A DNA stretch of 64,000 bases. Origin: SCN-70-22 sp046327755 (lineage in GTDB: Bacteria > Gemmatimonadota > Gemmatimonadetes > Gemmatimonadales > Gemmatimonadaceae). The stretch lies in contig JAXLXW010000004.1 of NCBI GenBank assembly GCA_046327755.1, positions 62,001 to 126,000 on the forward strand. The letters run 5' to 3'. Positions 27,801 through 36,057 of the stretch are shown piece after piece. The number at the start of each line of letters is the position of its first letter. Positions within the stretch are counted from its first letter, which is position 1. Position numbers and translations under genes: made by a program. The notes under the pieces are model-generated. The model worked only from the letters and a program-made list of their open reading frames with translations, searched no databases and was not told the DNA's origin.

Positions 27801-28541
27801 CAGGCGCTCCCACTCGCCGTTCGCCCCACGACGCACGCTGAGCTCCACGACATCGCTCTTGAATCCCAGCAACGCCGCCGAGATCTCGAAGTCGCTTCCG
27901 CGCGCGATCGTCGCATCGCCCGGTGAGACGTCGATCGCGTACACTGGCGCCGCCTCCACGTCGCGCCACGGCGACAGGAGCAGCCGCGCCGACTGTCCTA
28001 TCCACGACGGCCCCAGCTGCACGAGCGCCACCGCGGAGGCGAGTGCAACGACGCTGAGCGCGAGCGCCCGCTGCGTCGAGGTCCGCTCGAGCTGCGAAAC
28101 GGACGGGGTGCGCGTGAGACGCCGCGCGGCGTCGGCAAACAGGCCCTGCGTGAGGAGCGGCGAGCGCGCCTCGTCAGGCAGCGCGGTTGCCGCGACCTCG
28201 ACGGCACTCAGCACCGCCCCCCCCAACTCGGGGACGCGCTCCTCCACGTACAGCGCGAGGCGCGCGTCCGGGATGCGCCTGACGAGTGGCCACACGATCC
28301 ACCGCCCACCGACGAGGAGCGCCAACCCTCCAAGCAACCAACGCACGACGCGCACGCTCTCCGGCGTGAAGCGTGCCGCTTGCAGCGCCGCCGCCGCCGC
28401 GCCAAAGGCGAACAGCACTGCGACGAGGGTGATCGCCAAGCCAACCGCCGCGTGCCGCCAGCGCCAGCGCCGTCGGATGCGCTGCAGTGCGACCATGAAC
28501 GGGGGCGTCCCGGGGACCGTCGGTTCGGCGAACGTGGCCAT
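24828..28541 (-). CDS. Very large DUF4175-like membrane protein with coiled coils and Gln-Gly repeats
   Basis: The protein has 1237 residues from ATG 28541 (MATFAEPTVPGTPPFM). Two transmembrane helices lie near residues 32-55 and 70-90, and a third near 165-185. Beta-rich extracytoplasmic segments follow (MATFAEP.. through VAYYAKAWDNDAVSGTKSA). After about residue 560 it is a long coiled coil rich in Glu, Gln, Arg and Leu. From about 1012 to 1066 there is a tract of QQG repeats. It ends with a folded-looking region before SEYFRSLSRK. It is the last gene of the eight-gene block. DUF4175 proteins are found with MoxR/BatA operons; a structural or regulatory role at the membrane is likely. Confidence 0.85.
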   Translation of the reverse strand: MATFAEPTVPGTPPFMVALQRIRRRWRWRHAAVGLAITLVAVLFAFGAAAAALQAARFTPESVRVVRWLLGGLALLVGGRWIVWPLVRRIPDARLALYVEERVPELGGAVLSAVEVAATALPDEARSPLLTQGLFADAARRLTRTPSVSQLERTSTQRALALSVVALASAVALVQLGPSWIGQSARLLLSPWRDVEAAPVYAIDVSPGDATIARGSDFEISAALLGFKSDVVELSVRRGANGEWERLLMGSGKDSTRFTARLFDIGENVEYFVESSGVRSAPFTLTVRDLPAVKRTDLELQYPAYTGLATEQLEDVGDIAAVKGTRATVRVRATRAVRGGRIVLGGDSSIVLTRLDDSTLVGSLGVRRDDFYRIELEAMDGTRVAGNVDYVIDAMEDRAPQVQMRKPGRDVRPSSVEEVLVEAEATDDYGVGKLELHYQVNGGEEKVVVLSEGRGRRPRELSAGHTLFLEEMSLQPGDVIAYYAKAWDNDAVSGTKSASTDIYFLTVRPFDREYKQSQQAGGGGGGQQGENPGTLVARQREIIAATFKSQRDRPKVESAEFRSDVTTILLAQRKLREDVQQTLTRLKRPAVQATDTTFKTMAELMPRVLAEMSDAETQLSGRKLAEALSPEQRALQLLERVDALFKEVQVSLQNGGGGGGGGGNAEAEDLADLFELETDKLRNQYEQVQGSQQEQAQREVDETLERLKRLAARQQQENERARQRLQGAPSSGGAGGGSQRQMAEEAEQLARRLERLAREQQSPEMQETARALQDAANDMRRQATSQGQGGSARGSAAQQRLDEARRLLEQSRGAQSARGMQGAAERAQRLAEQQRDVREEVRRLGDAADRSGRLERLDARKEQMAREVEQLEQELDRLSREALRDRGEGAGASRQLRDAANEIRRKRIDDMITASRDFVRRQSKDVVENFEGEIGQALDSLSAQVARAASGAASDSTQRRARSLAQARDLVRSLASLDERMRERTGGRTGESAGDPSGAQPSPNGSQGQRSQSGQQGQQSQQGQQGQQGQQGQQGQQGQQGQQGQQGQQGQQGQQGQQGQQGQQGQGGQGSQSGQGGQGRQGTPGQAGGGAGQRGGAPLPTPNGGQMGGSGQGGPAGGRLSPEDARQFSRELRGERESAEALRRGLAQDGISTGDLDRLIGRLRSLESGRSFNDPEELARLRVSVLEGFKEFEFSLRRQLGEREREGPVLGGGNDVPPGYRDLVSEYFRSLSRKGKP
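25343..25505 (-). repeat. 9-base tandem repeat array, about 17-18 units, coding Gln-Gln-Gly
   Basis: On the plus strand the unit is CTGGCCCTG in the left half and CTGGCCTTG in the right half, so the CAG codons of one block change to CAA in the other. The protein changes little. The block structure suggests expansion by slippage from two founder units. Confidence 0.9.
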
Positions 28542-28551
28542 GGTGCGTCTC

Positions 28552-30633
28552 CTACCTCGGCTGTAACCGACGGCGCGACACACGGCTGGCCAGGAGCCCT
28601 TCGGCCAGCAGGACGAGCGCCGTCACCACCAGAAGGTACCACCAGATCGATTGCGTCCGTTCCTGGTCCAGCAACTGCTGCACTCGATCCACGGGCGCCG
28701 CAGCGTCCGCGAAGGCGCCCGCAGGAGCGAGCGCGTTCGAGAGGCGCGCAGGATCGAAGGTCGAAAACTCGAGCTCGGCCGCGGCGGGATTCGCGGCGAC
28801 CAGGCGCGCCCGATCGTTTGGCGCTCCCGACCGACGCACTTCGTACCACCCGGCACGACGCAGTTCGAGCGCTGTCGGTTCGCCCGCCCCGCCGACGCCC
28901 AGCCTGGCGCCGTCAGGCGCAATCACGCTGAAGCGCGCCGACGCGAGCGCGGCGCTGTCGCCGGACATCCCGTCGCGCAGGTCTACCGACTCGCCGACGG
29001 CGAACGACGAACGTTGGGGACGATACGACGCGGCGTACTGCGCCAGCTGCTGCAGGAACGGGAGGAAGACCGCCTGGCGCGGCAGGTCGTTCCACAAGCC
29101 GTCCAGGCTGCTCCCCCACGTGAGGATGCGCCCGCGCCCGACCCGATGCTCCACGAGAGCGGCCGCGCCGTCGTCGAAGCGAGCCAGCACCCCCTCCTGG
29201 GCGAGGATCGGGCGATACCGAAAGAAGCGCGCCGCCGAGAGGTCGCCGCTGCGCGCCCCTCCAAAGACCGACAGCGCCGGGTGCGACCGATCCAGGTATC
29301 CCAGCACCGCACCACGCTCTCCCAGCCGATCCGTCGGCGTCCCGATCTCGCCCGGGAGGAGTGACGCCGCCGGCGCGGGCCATCCGCGCGGCGACGAGCG
29401 CTCGCCGAGGGCGTTGAGCACGCCGCCTCCCTCCCCCACGAACGAGAGGAATCGCGCGGCCCCGATCCCCGCCGGCCACCCTGCGTCATTCAGGAACAAC
29501 AAGCGTCGACCATCGAGATCGGCGCCCGTCACCCGGCTCGCGCTCGTCGTCTTCACGTCGAAGGCGGGCTGGTCGCCGATGGCCAGCGCGCGTGCGGCGA
29601 AGACCGCACGATCGGCCGATGCGTCCGGGTGCGTCACGAGGAGCACGCCGAGCGACGCCGAGCGACGCAGCACGAAGTGGAAGGCATCATCGGCGGTCAG
29701 GGCATCGGGGGCGAGCACGATGCGCGCGGGGGCACCGTCTGCCGGCACCGCCACGGGCGCGAAGGCGACCGTGCCGCCGCCATCCGCCGGAAGGTCGAGT
29801 GTCCGCGCCTCCACCACGCGTCCGGCGATCTCCAGCTGCACCGAAACACCCTTCGCCGCGGCCCCCACGTTCAGGACGCGCGCCGCCACGATCACGCGCT
29901 CGCCCGGTGCCGCAGGATCGCGTCGCATCTCGATCGATCGCACGGAGCGATCCACCACGCTATCCGTCGAGACATCGATCGGGACGATCGTCGTGGCCGG
30001 CGGCATCGCGACATCGTCCCCGAGATCCCATGCGCTGCGCTGGAAGTCGCTCACGACAACCAGCTCCTTCTTCGGCAACTTGGACACGCCCAGCAGTCGA
30101 CGGGCCAGCCCGACGGCCGGCGCGAGGCGCGTTCCGGCATCCACCGGCTGGATCGTGTCCAACGCAGCGCGCAGCACCGTCGCCTCCGACGACGCATCGT
30201 TCACGGCCGTCGCCCGCACGTCGAAGGGAACGAGCGTGAGCTGGTCCCCGCGCCCCAACGATGCAATGCGCTTGCGCACCGCATCCTGCGCGCTGCGCCA
30301 CCGCGTGCCGTACCGCATGCTCAGCGACCGGTCGAGCAGGACGACGACCTCGGTCTCGCCCCCCGCGTTGGGCGCCGACTGCGCCGTGCGCGCGAAGACC
30401 GGCCGCATGAACGCCGCCGCGAGGAGTGCGATGATCAGGCACCGCGCCGCGAAGAGGAGCCAATCGCGGATGCGTTGCCGACTCGCGTGCTGGTACGGCG
30501 TGCGCTGCAGGAACATGAGCGACGGGAAGGCAACGGCGTCCTTCCGCTCCTTGTGCACGAGGTGCACCAGGATCGGGATGCCGATCGCCGCCAACGCGGC
30601 CGCAAAGAGGGGGGCGAGGAAGGAGAGCTGCAT
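28552..30633 (-). CDS. BatA-type membrane protein with VWA domain
   Basis: The protein has 693 residues. The N-terminal LSFLAPLFAAALAAIGIPIL plus VHLVHKERKDAVAFPSLMFL is the aerotolerance-regulator N-terminal region with a membrane helix, and another helix follows around 60-78. The VWA domain begins near 95 (VVVLLDRSLSMRYG, MIDAS Asp-x-Ser-x-Ser present). A beta-rich middle part and a C-terminal helix near 660-680 complete it. It starts about 10 bases after the DUF58 gene and is the gene before the DUF4175 one. Its VWA domain is expected to be a target for the MoxR ATPase. Confidence 0.87.
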   Translation of the reverse strand: MQLSFLAPLFAAALAAIGIPILVHLVHKERKDAVAFPSLMFLQRTPYQHASRQRIRDWLLFAARCLIIALLAAAFMRPVFARTAQSAPNAGGETEVVVLLDRSLSMRYGTRWRSAQDAVRKRIASLGRGDQLTLVPFDVRATAVNDASSEATVLRAALDTIQPVDAGTRLAPAVGLARRLLGVSKLPKKELVVVSDFQRSAWDLGDDVAMPPATTIVPIDVSTDSVVDRSVRSIEMRRDPAAPGERVIVAARVLNVGAAAKGVSVQLEIAGRVVEARTLDLPADGGGTVAFAPVAVPADGAPARIVLAPDALTADDAFHFVLRRSASLGVLLVTHPDASADRAVFAARALAIGDQPAFDVKTTSASRVTGADLDGRRLLFLNDAGWPAGIGAARFLSFVGEGGGVLNALGERSSPRGWPAPAASLLPGEIGTPTDRLGERGAVLGYLDRSHPALSVFGGARSGDLSAARFFRYRPILAQEGVLARFDDGAAALVEHRVGRGRILTWGSSLDGLWNDLPRQAVFLPFLQQLAQYAASYRPQRSSFAVGESVDLRDGMSGDSAALASARFSVIAPDGARLGVGGAGEPTALELRRAGWYEVRRSGAPNDRARLVAANPAAAELEFSTFDPARLSNALAPAGAFADAAAPVDRVQQLLDQERTQSIWWYLLVVTALVLLAEGLLASRVSRRRLQPR

Positions 30634-30643
30634 CGCGATCCGG

Positions 30644-31585
30644 CTACTTCACGGTCCGCAGGCGTTCGCGGCGCACGAGGTACTCGAACAGGAGTGCATC
30701 CAGCGGCTGCGAGATGTCCACGAACATCGCATCGATCCGATGCTCCCCGAGTCGCCGCTGCAGCGTCGCCACGTGCTCGGACACCAGTCGCTGGTACTCC
30801 GCGCGCAGTCGGGAAGGGACGACCGGCAGCCGCACTCCACTCTCCACATCCTCGAACGTCGACGCCTCGCTGAAGTCGAACGTCCGTTCGCGTGGATCGA
30901 GCAGGTGCATGACGATCACGTCGTGCCCGGCATCGCGGAGCGGACCGAGCGCCGAGATCACACGATCGGGTTCCTCATACAGGTCGGACAGGAGGAGCAT
31001 GAATCCGCGCCGGCGCTGGCTCTCGGCGATCTTGGCCAGCGGGCGCGCCAGCCCGCCGCGTCCGCGCGCCTGGGCACGATCGAGCGCGAAGAGCACCTGC
31101 GGAAGGTGCTTGGCCGACGGCGGGACATACTCAACAAGGTCGTCCCCAAACGTCGCGAGGCCCACGCGGTCCCGCTGGCGATGCGAGAAGTACGTGAGGC
31201 TCGCCGCGAGGAACCTGGCGTAGTCGAGCTTCGTGATCCCCGCCGAGCCATACCCCATCGACGCCGAGACGTCGAGGAGCACCATGAAGTTGGTGTTCGT
31301 CTCCGCCTCGAACTCCTTCAGGTAATAGCGCTCCGTGCGCGCGTACACGCGCCAGTCGATGTGGCGAATGTCGTCGCCGGGGGCGTACGGACGATGCTCG
31401 GCGAAGTCGGTGGAGAAGCCCAGGTGCGGCGAGCGGTGCAGCCCGGAGATGAATCCCTCCACCACCCACCGCGCCACGAGCTCGAGGTTGCCGATACGCG
31501 CCAGAGCCGCCGGGTCGATGAATCGAACCCCGGGTTGCGTGCTGTCGTTGCGGCTGCCGGTAGCCGCGGCGCTCGGCACGGTCAT
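30644..31585 (-). CDS. DUF58 domain protein
   Basis: The protein has 313 residues and is soluble. The DUF58 signature is seen as YAPGDDIRHIDWRVYARTER near residue 70, followed by YYLKEFEAETN and FMVLLDVSASMGYGSAG, a VWA-like segment with Asp-x-Ser-x-Ser. DUF58 proteins nearly always go with MoxR ATPases. It begins three bases after the ATPase gene ends, so the two are coupled. Confidence 0.9.
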   Translation of the reverse strand: MTVPSAAATGSRNDSTQPGVRFIDPAALARIGNLELVARWVVEGFISGLHRSPHLGFSTDFAEHRPYAPGDDIRHIDWRVYARTERYYLKEFEAETNTNFMVLLDVSASMGYGSAGITKLDYARFLAASLTYFSHRQRDRVGLATFGDDLVEYVPPSAKHLPQVLFALDRAQARGRGGLARPLAKIAESQRRRGFMLLLSDLYEEPDRVISALGPLRDAGHDVIVMHLLDPRERTFDFSEASTFEDVESGVRLPVVPSRLRAEYQRLVSEHVATLQRRLGEHRIDAMFVDISQPLDALLFEYLVRRERLRTVK

Positions 31586-31588
31586 GGC

Positions 31589-32626
31589 CTAGAGCCTCGC
31601 CTTCGGGAGCGGGACTGCGTCCACCAGCTTCGCGACGATCTGGTCGGTGGTCACGCGTTCCGACTGTGCGTGGAAGTTCGTGAGGATGCGGTGCCGCAGC
31701 ACCGGAGCGGCCAGCGCCTTGATGTCGTCGAACGAGACGTGGTAACGCCCCTGCATGAGGGCGCGCGCCTTGCCGCCGAGCACGAGGTACTGCGCCGCAC
31801 GCGTCGAGGCCCCGTACGTCACCCACTGCTTGATGAAGTCTGGCGCCGTCGGCGACGTCGGGCGGCTCGCCCGCGCCAGGTGCACGGCGTAGCGCGCGAC
31901 CGAGTCGGCCACTGGCACGCGCCTGACGAGCCGCTGGAAGGCGATGATGTCGGGGCCGGTGATCGCGTGCCTGAAGACGTGATTCTGGATCGCCGTCGTC
32001 GTCTGCACGACCTTGAGTTCATCGTCCTCGCTCAGGTAGTCGATGACGACCTGGAACATGAAGCGGTCGAGCTGCGCCTCCGGCAGCGGGTACGTCCCCT
32101 CCAGCTCGATCGGGTTCTGCGTCGCGAAGACGAAGAACGGCTCTTCCAGCTTGTAGGTACGCCCCTGCACCGTCACGCGATGCTCCTGCATCGCCTCGAG
32201 CAACGCGGACTGCGTCTTGGGGGGGGTGCGATTGATCTCGTCGGCCAGGACGATGTTGGCGAAGATGGGTCCGGGCACGAACGCCATGCGGCGCCGTCCG
32301 GTCTCCGGGTCCTCCTGGATGATGTCCGTCCCCGTGATGTCCGACGGCATCAGGTCCGGGGTGAACTGGATGCGCGAGAAGCGCAGGTCCAGGACCTGCG
32401 CCATCGTATGGATCAGGAGCGTCTTGGCCAGCCCGGGGACGCCCACGATGAGGCAGTTGCCCCCCGCAAACAGTGCGGTGAGCGCCTGCTCCACCACGTG
32501 CTCCTGCCCGATGATGAGCTTGCGCAGCTCGGCCATGATCTGCTGCTGCCCGCCCCGCAGCTTGTCGGCCAGGGCGAGATCGTCGGGGGCTTCGAGGGCA
32601 ACGCCTTCCGGGGCTGTCGTCGACAC
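31589..32626 (-). CDS. MoxR-family AAA+ ATPase
   Basis: The protein has 345 residues. GVPGLAKTLL (residues 62-71) is the Walker A form typical of MoxR, and NIVLADEINRTPPKTQSALLEAMQE is the Walker B and sensor region. FFVFATQNPIELEGTYPLPEA is another strong MoxR marker. MoxR ATPases act as chaperones for VWA proteins. Neighbouring DUF58 and VWA genes fit that role. Confidence 0.94.
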   Translation of the reverse strand: MSTTAPEGVALEAPDDLALADKLRGGQQQIMAELRKLIIGQEHVVEQALTALFAGGNCLIVGVPGLAKTLLIHTMAQVLDLRFSRIQFTPDLMPSDITGTDIIQEDPETGRRRMAFVPGPIFANIVLADEINRTPPKTQSALLEAMQEHRVTVQGRTYKLEEPFFVFATQNPIELEGTYPLPEAQLDRFMFQVVIDYLSEDDELKVVQTTTAIQNHVFRHAITGPDIIAFQRLVRRVPVADSVARYAVHLARASRPTSPTAPDFIKQWVTYGASTRAAQYLVLGGKARALMQGRYHVSFDDIKALAAPVLRHRILTNFHAQSERVTTDQIVAKLVDAVPLPKARL

Positions 32627-32683
32627 GGGTTCCTCGGTTGGGGGATTCGCAGCGAGTGGTGAATCGTCCGGCGTATCGCTCGC

Positions 32684-33439
32684 CTAGTGCGTCATGGCGT
32701 AGACGACGTAGTTCACGGCCAGCTTGTAAGCTTCGTTGGTCAGCGCGATCGGGAGGAATCCCTCGTCGGACCACTCCATGTAGTCGCCGATGTCGTTGTT
32801 GTAGTCGGCGATCATGACCAGTCGCTTGGACGGGTCGTTGTCCTCATACGCTCCCCAGAACTCCGACTGCACGGGGTAGTTCGGGTGCGACATCTCCAGC
32901 GATTCGATGTGATAGAACGAGTCGAAGATGGGGTGCGTGCGATCCAGCTTCACGAGCGTGAGGCCGGGAAAGGCCTCCTGCCAGCGCCGCTCGAAATTGT
33001 ACCAGTGGTTCCCGACGAAGTCGTCGAAGATCAGGAACCCGCCCTTCTGCACGTATGCCTGAATGCCGGCCTTCTCCGCCTCCGTCATGGTCCAGAATCC
33101 CGGCTCGGAGACGTAGGCCACCGGGTACTTGAAGAGCTCGGGGCTGTCGAAGGCGAAGATGTTGCTCCCCTCGAGCTGCGGCTTCACCGTCGTCAGCTCG
33201 GAGAGGATCTTCATGAAGTGGTTCTCGGCCCGCGGATAGTCGTGGTCCCACTTGAGGTCCCAACCACCGCCTAACGGTTCGAACTTCATGCGCACGAAGG
33301 TGAAGCGCCCGTCGTAGGTCACGTTGGCCTCCGGGTCGCGCCCGGGGGATCGGCGTCCGCGCCGGAAGCCCTGCGCGGTGAGGGCGAGCGCGGGAACGAG
33401 CACCGCCGCGGCGAAGGCCCACCGTTGCCAGCGTCTCAT
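32684..33439 (-). CDS. DUF4159 domain protein, exported
   Basis: The protein has 251 residues with a hydrophobic N-terminal segment (AFAAAVLVPALALTAQGFRRG). The remainder resembles a glutamine-amidotransferase-like (ThuA) fold of DUF4159: VTYDGRFTFVRMKFEPLGGG, then AYVQKGGFLIFDDFVGN and HPIFDSFYHIES. Its stop overlaps nothing downstream (57 bases to the MoxR gene), but its start ATG overlaps the TPR peptidase stop by four bases (ATGA), which couples it. The usual catalytic Cys of amidotransferases is not seen, so enzymatic activity is doubtful. Confidence 0.83.
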   Translation of the reverse strand: MRRWQRWAFAAAVLVPALALTAQGFRRGRRSPGRDPEANVTYDGRFTFVRMKFEPLGGGWDLKWDHDYPRAENHFMKILSELTTVKPQLEGSNIFAFDSPELFKYPVAYVSEPGFWTMTEAEKAGIQAYVQKGGFLIFDDFVGNHWYNFERRWQEAFPGLTLVKLDRTHPIFDSFYHIESLEMSHPNYPVQSEFWGAYEDNDPSKRLVMIADYNNDIGDYMEWSDEGFLPIALTNEAYKLAVNYVVYAMTH

Positions 33440-36057
33440 GGCCGTTTCTCCTGGAGCGAGAGGAGGAGTGCCTGTGCCTTCTCGTAGTTGGGAGCGAGAT
33501 CGAGTGCCCGCAGGACCTCGCGCCGCGCCTGCGCCACCTCGCCCGCCTCGGCATACGCACGCGCCAACTGGGTGAGCGCCTCCACGCGATCCGGCGGGTC
33601 GAGCGCCAGTACCGCCTGTCGCTCGCGAATGGCCACCGTGTGGCGCCCCATCCGCCCCGCCTGCTCCGCGAGACGTTCGTGGATGCCGAGGTCGAACGGC
33701 GAGATGAAGAGCGTGCGTTCGAGCGCCGCGGCGCTCCCGGCGGAGTCGCGCCGAGCCTGTGCCAACGCCGCCAGCTGCACATTGGCGTCGAAGGCCAGCT
33801 CGTTGCGCAGCGTCATCGCCTGCAGCTCGCGCGTGGCGCCGGCGCTGTCGCCGCGCGTGAGGTGGATCTCGGCCAGGGTGCGGTAGGGAGAGTCTTCGCC
33901 GGCGTACGCCGGGAACAGTCCCTTCGCGCGCTCCAGTTCGCGCACGGCCTCATCCCATCGCTGGCGCTCGGCCGCCGCCGTCGCCGCGCGCATCGCGTCT
34001 GCGAACGGGCCGTTCCAGCGAATCCCCTCATCATGCCCGGCACCCTTCCCTCCCTCCATCGACACCGCGGCGAATTCGCGGGCGAAGCGCGCCCGGATCC
34101 ACCGGTCGAACTCACGGTCGAACGCCGCCATGTCGTAGCCGAGTACGTCGCGCACGATCGTCGCCGTGTTCGCGCCGCGTGCGTAGGCGGCGAGCATCGC
34201 GCGGATCCCCGCCATCGACTTCAGCTCCTCGATCCACTCGGCGATGAGCGACGCCTGGTAGTACGAGAGGATGACTTCCTGCGGAAAGCGCGGCCGCATG
34301 AAACCGTCGTTCATGCGTGAGGGGGGCGCCAGCATCCCGCCCGCGTAGGCCGCGAGGAAGTCCGGCGAGACGTCGCTCCCCCACGAGGGACGGGCGCGCC
34401 GTTCCTCGAGCACCGAAAGCCCCTCCGAGAACCACCGCGGGATGCGATTCGCCGTCGCGCCTAACGTGAAGGTGTGCGCGACCTCGTGCCAGAGCGTCGA
34501 GCCCCAGTTGAACTCCCCCACCTTCCGCGCCGCGGGCGAATCCATCGCCACCACCGGCCCGAAGCAGACCCCCAGCGCCCCCAGCCCCGCCAGCCCCACC
34601 GTGCGCACGGAGAAGTCGGCGTGACTGCGGAAGAACTCGATGCGCACCGGCTCCGTCGGGCGGTAGCCGTAGCGAGCGGAGAGCGAGTCGAACGCCATCT
34701 CCGCCAAGGGGCCCGCATAGAGCGACAGGAGCGGCGCGTCCTTCTTCTCCATCACGAGAACGAAGCGCGGCGTCCGCACCTCGGCATAGCCATCGAAGGT
34801 GTCCAGCAGGTCGAGCGTGTTCTTCGCCCACACGTCGTAGGGGTCGATCGCGAAGGCGCGGTCGAGGTTCGCCTTCCCGTCGGCCACCTGTCCGATGCGC
34901 AGCTGGTTGACGCCTAACAACGCCAGCGCGCGCGCCGCCCTGGGGTCGCGCGCCACGCCCTGTGCGGCGAAGGCGGTGGCGTCGCGATACAGCCGATTGC
35001 GCGCCGCCACGTCGGCCAGCGTCACCTCGGCGTCCGCCGATCCGACCAGTCGCGCATGCGCGCGCGCGAGCGCGCGCTGGAAGTTCGCCGAATCGCCGGA
35101 AAGCCAGCGCGCGGCGGCGAGCGCCACCAGCGGCGGGGCGGCCCCCGTATCGGCGGCGAGTCCGCGAATCGCCTCATTCGCGGCATCGTCGTAGCGCTCG
35201 ACATCGATGAGGAGGAGCGCCGATACGGCGCGCGCGTCCGGGTCACCCGGATTCACCTCCAGCGACTGCCGCACGTAGGACGACGGATCGCCCCGGCCAT
35301 CGAACGAGAGGACCCGCGACATCCCGAGTAGCGCCCGCGGATGGCGCGCATTCACCTTGAGCACGCCCTCGAACATCGTCCGCGCGTCCGCGGCGTTGAA
35401 CTTCTCGAGGAAGAGGAAGCCCAGTTCGGTGCGCGTCTCGAGGTTGGTGGAGTCGGCCGCTATGGACTCGTCGTATGCCTTGAGGGCGTCCTTGAACAGC
35501 TGCGGATCATTGCGGCCGAGCACGCGGCACGCCACTGCCACCGCACGCAACTCGTCCGCCGTGAGTCGCGCGCGAGCGCTGTTGTACGTGTCGATGAAGG
35601 AGTCGAACGCGCGCATCGCCTCGTCGCGCGCCCCGCCTTCGAGCGCAAGCATCGCCAGTTGCAACCGCGCAGTGAGCGAGTCGCGCCCGCCACGCCCTCG
35701 TTCGTACGCCGCCCGCGCCGCCGCCACGTCGCCCCGCGCGCGATGCGCATCGCCGAGCAGCACGTCCGCGTCGCGCGCTCCGTTCGTGGCGCGCCGGAAT
35801 CGCTCCCCTGCCTCGATCACTTCGGCGTGCCGCCCCACGTCGGTGAGCGCACGCATCAGGACGCGCGTCGCCACCACGTGCGTGCTGTCGCGCGCGAGCG
35901 CCTCGCGGGCGAGCTTGATCGCGTCGTCGTAGCGCCCCCCTTGCCGCGCAGCGACCGCGCGCGTGGCGAGTGACGCCGGATCGGCGTCCTGCGCGCAGGC
36001 CACCGGTGGCATGCAGACCAGCAGGGCGACGAGCCCCCAACGACGAAGTGCGCTCAC
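33436..36057 (-). CDS. TPR-rich protein with gluzincin (peptidase MA-like) domain, exported
   Basis: The product has 873 residues with a signal peptide (LRRWGLVALLVCMPPVACA). The first 370 residues carry TPRs (for example ARQGGRYDDAIKLAREALAR). The middle has a metallopeptidase domain: TLWHEVAHTFTLG near residue 522 (HExxH) with the third ligand likely in RWFSEGLSVLEE about 20 residues later. Further TPRs occupy the last 200 residues. TPR-gluzincin proteins of this design occur in many Bacteroidetes and Gemmatimonadota. The target is unknown; it probably acts in the periplasm on a protein near the VWA components. Confidence 0.85.
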   Translation of the reverse strand: MSALRRWGLVALLVCMPPVACAQDADPASLATRAVAARQGGRYDDAIKLAREALARDSTHVVATRVLMRALTDVGRHAEVIEAGERFRRATNGARDADVLLGDAHRARGDVAAARAAYERGRGGRDSLTARLQLAMLALEGGARDEAMRAFDSFIDTYNSARARLTADELRAVAVACRVLGRNDPQLFKDALKAYDESIAADSTNLETRTELGFLFLEKFNAADARTMFEGVLKVNARHPRALLGMSRVLSFDGRGDPSSYVRQSLEVNPGDPDARAVSALLLIDVERYDDAANEAIRGLAADTGAAPPLVALAAARWLSGDSANFQRALARAHARLVGSADAEVTLADVAARNRLYRDATAFAAQGVARDPRAARALALLGVNQLRIGQVADGKANLDRAFAIDPYDVWAKNTLDLLDTFDGYAEVRTPRFVLVMEKKDAPLLSLYAGPLAEMAFDSLSARYGYRPTEPVRIEFFRSHADFSVRTVGLAGLGALGVCFGPVVAMDSPAARKVGEFNWGSTLWHEVAHTFTLGATANRIPRWFSEGLSVLEERRARPSWGSDVSPDFLAAYAGGMLAPPSRMNDGFMRPRFPQEVILSYYQASLIAEWIEELKSMAGIRAMLAAYARGANTATIVRDVLGYDMAAFDREFDRWIRARFAREFAAVSMEGGKGAGHDEGIRWNGPFADAMRAATAAAERQRWDEAVRELERAKGLFPAYAGEDSPYRTLAEIHLTRGDSAGATRELQAMTLRNELAFDANVQLAALAQARRDSAGSAAALERTLFISPFDLGIHERLAEQAGRMGRHTVAIRERQAVLALDPPDRVEALTQLARAYAEAGEVAQARREVLRALDLAPNYEKAQALLLSLQEKRP

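Noticed and set aside
25710..27926. 738-codon open frame on plus within the DUF4175 gene
   Set aside because: It is antisense to a gene with clear coiled-coil and membrane features; long shadow frames are usual in GC-rich DNA.
29120..32662. 1180-codon open frame on plus opposite the MoxR/DUF58/BatA genes
   Set aside because: It is the complement of three strongly supported genes; the translation is Arg/Ser/Pro-rich and shows no domain.
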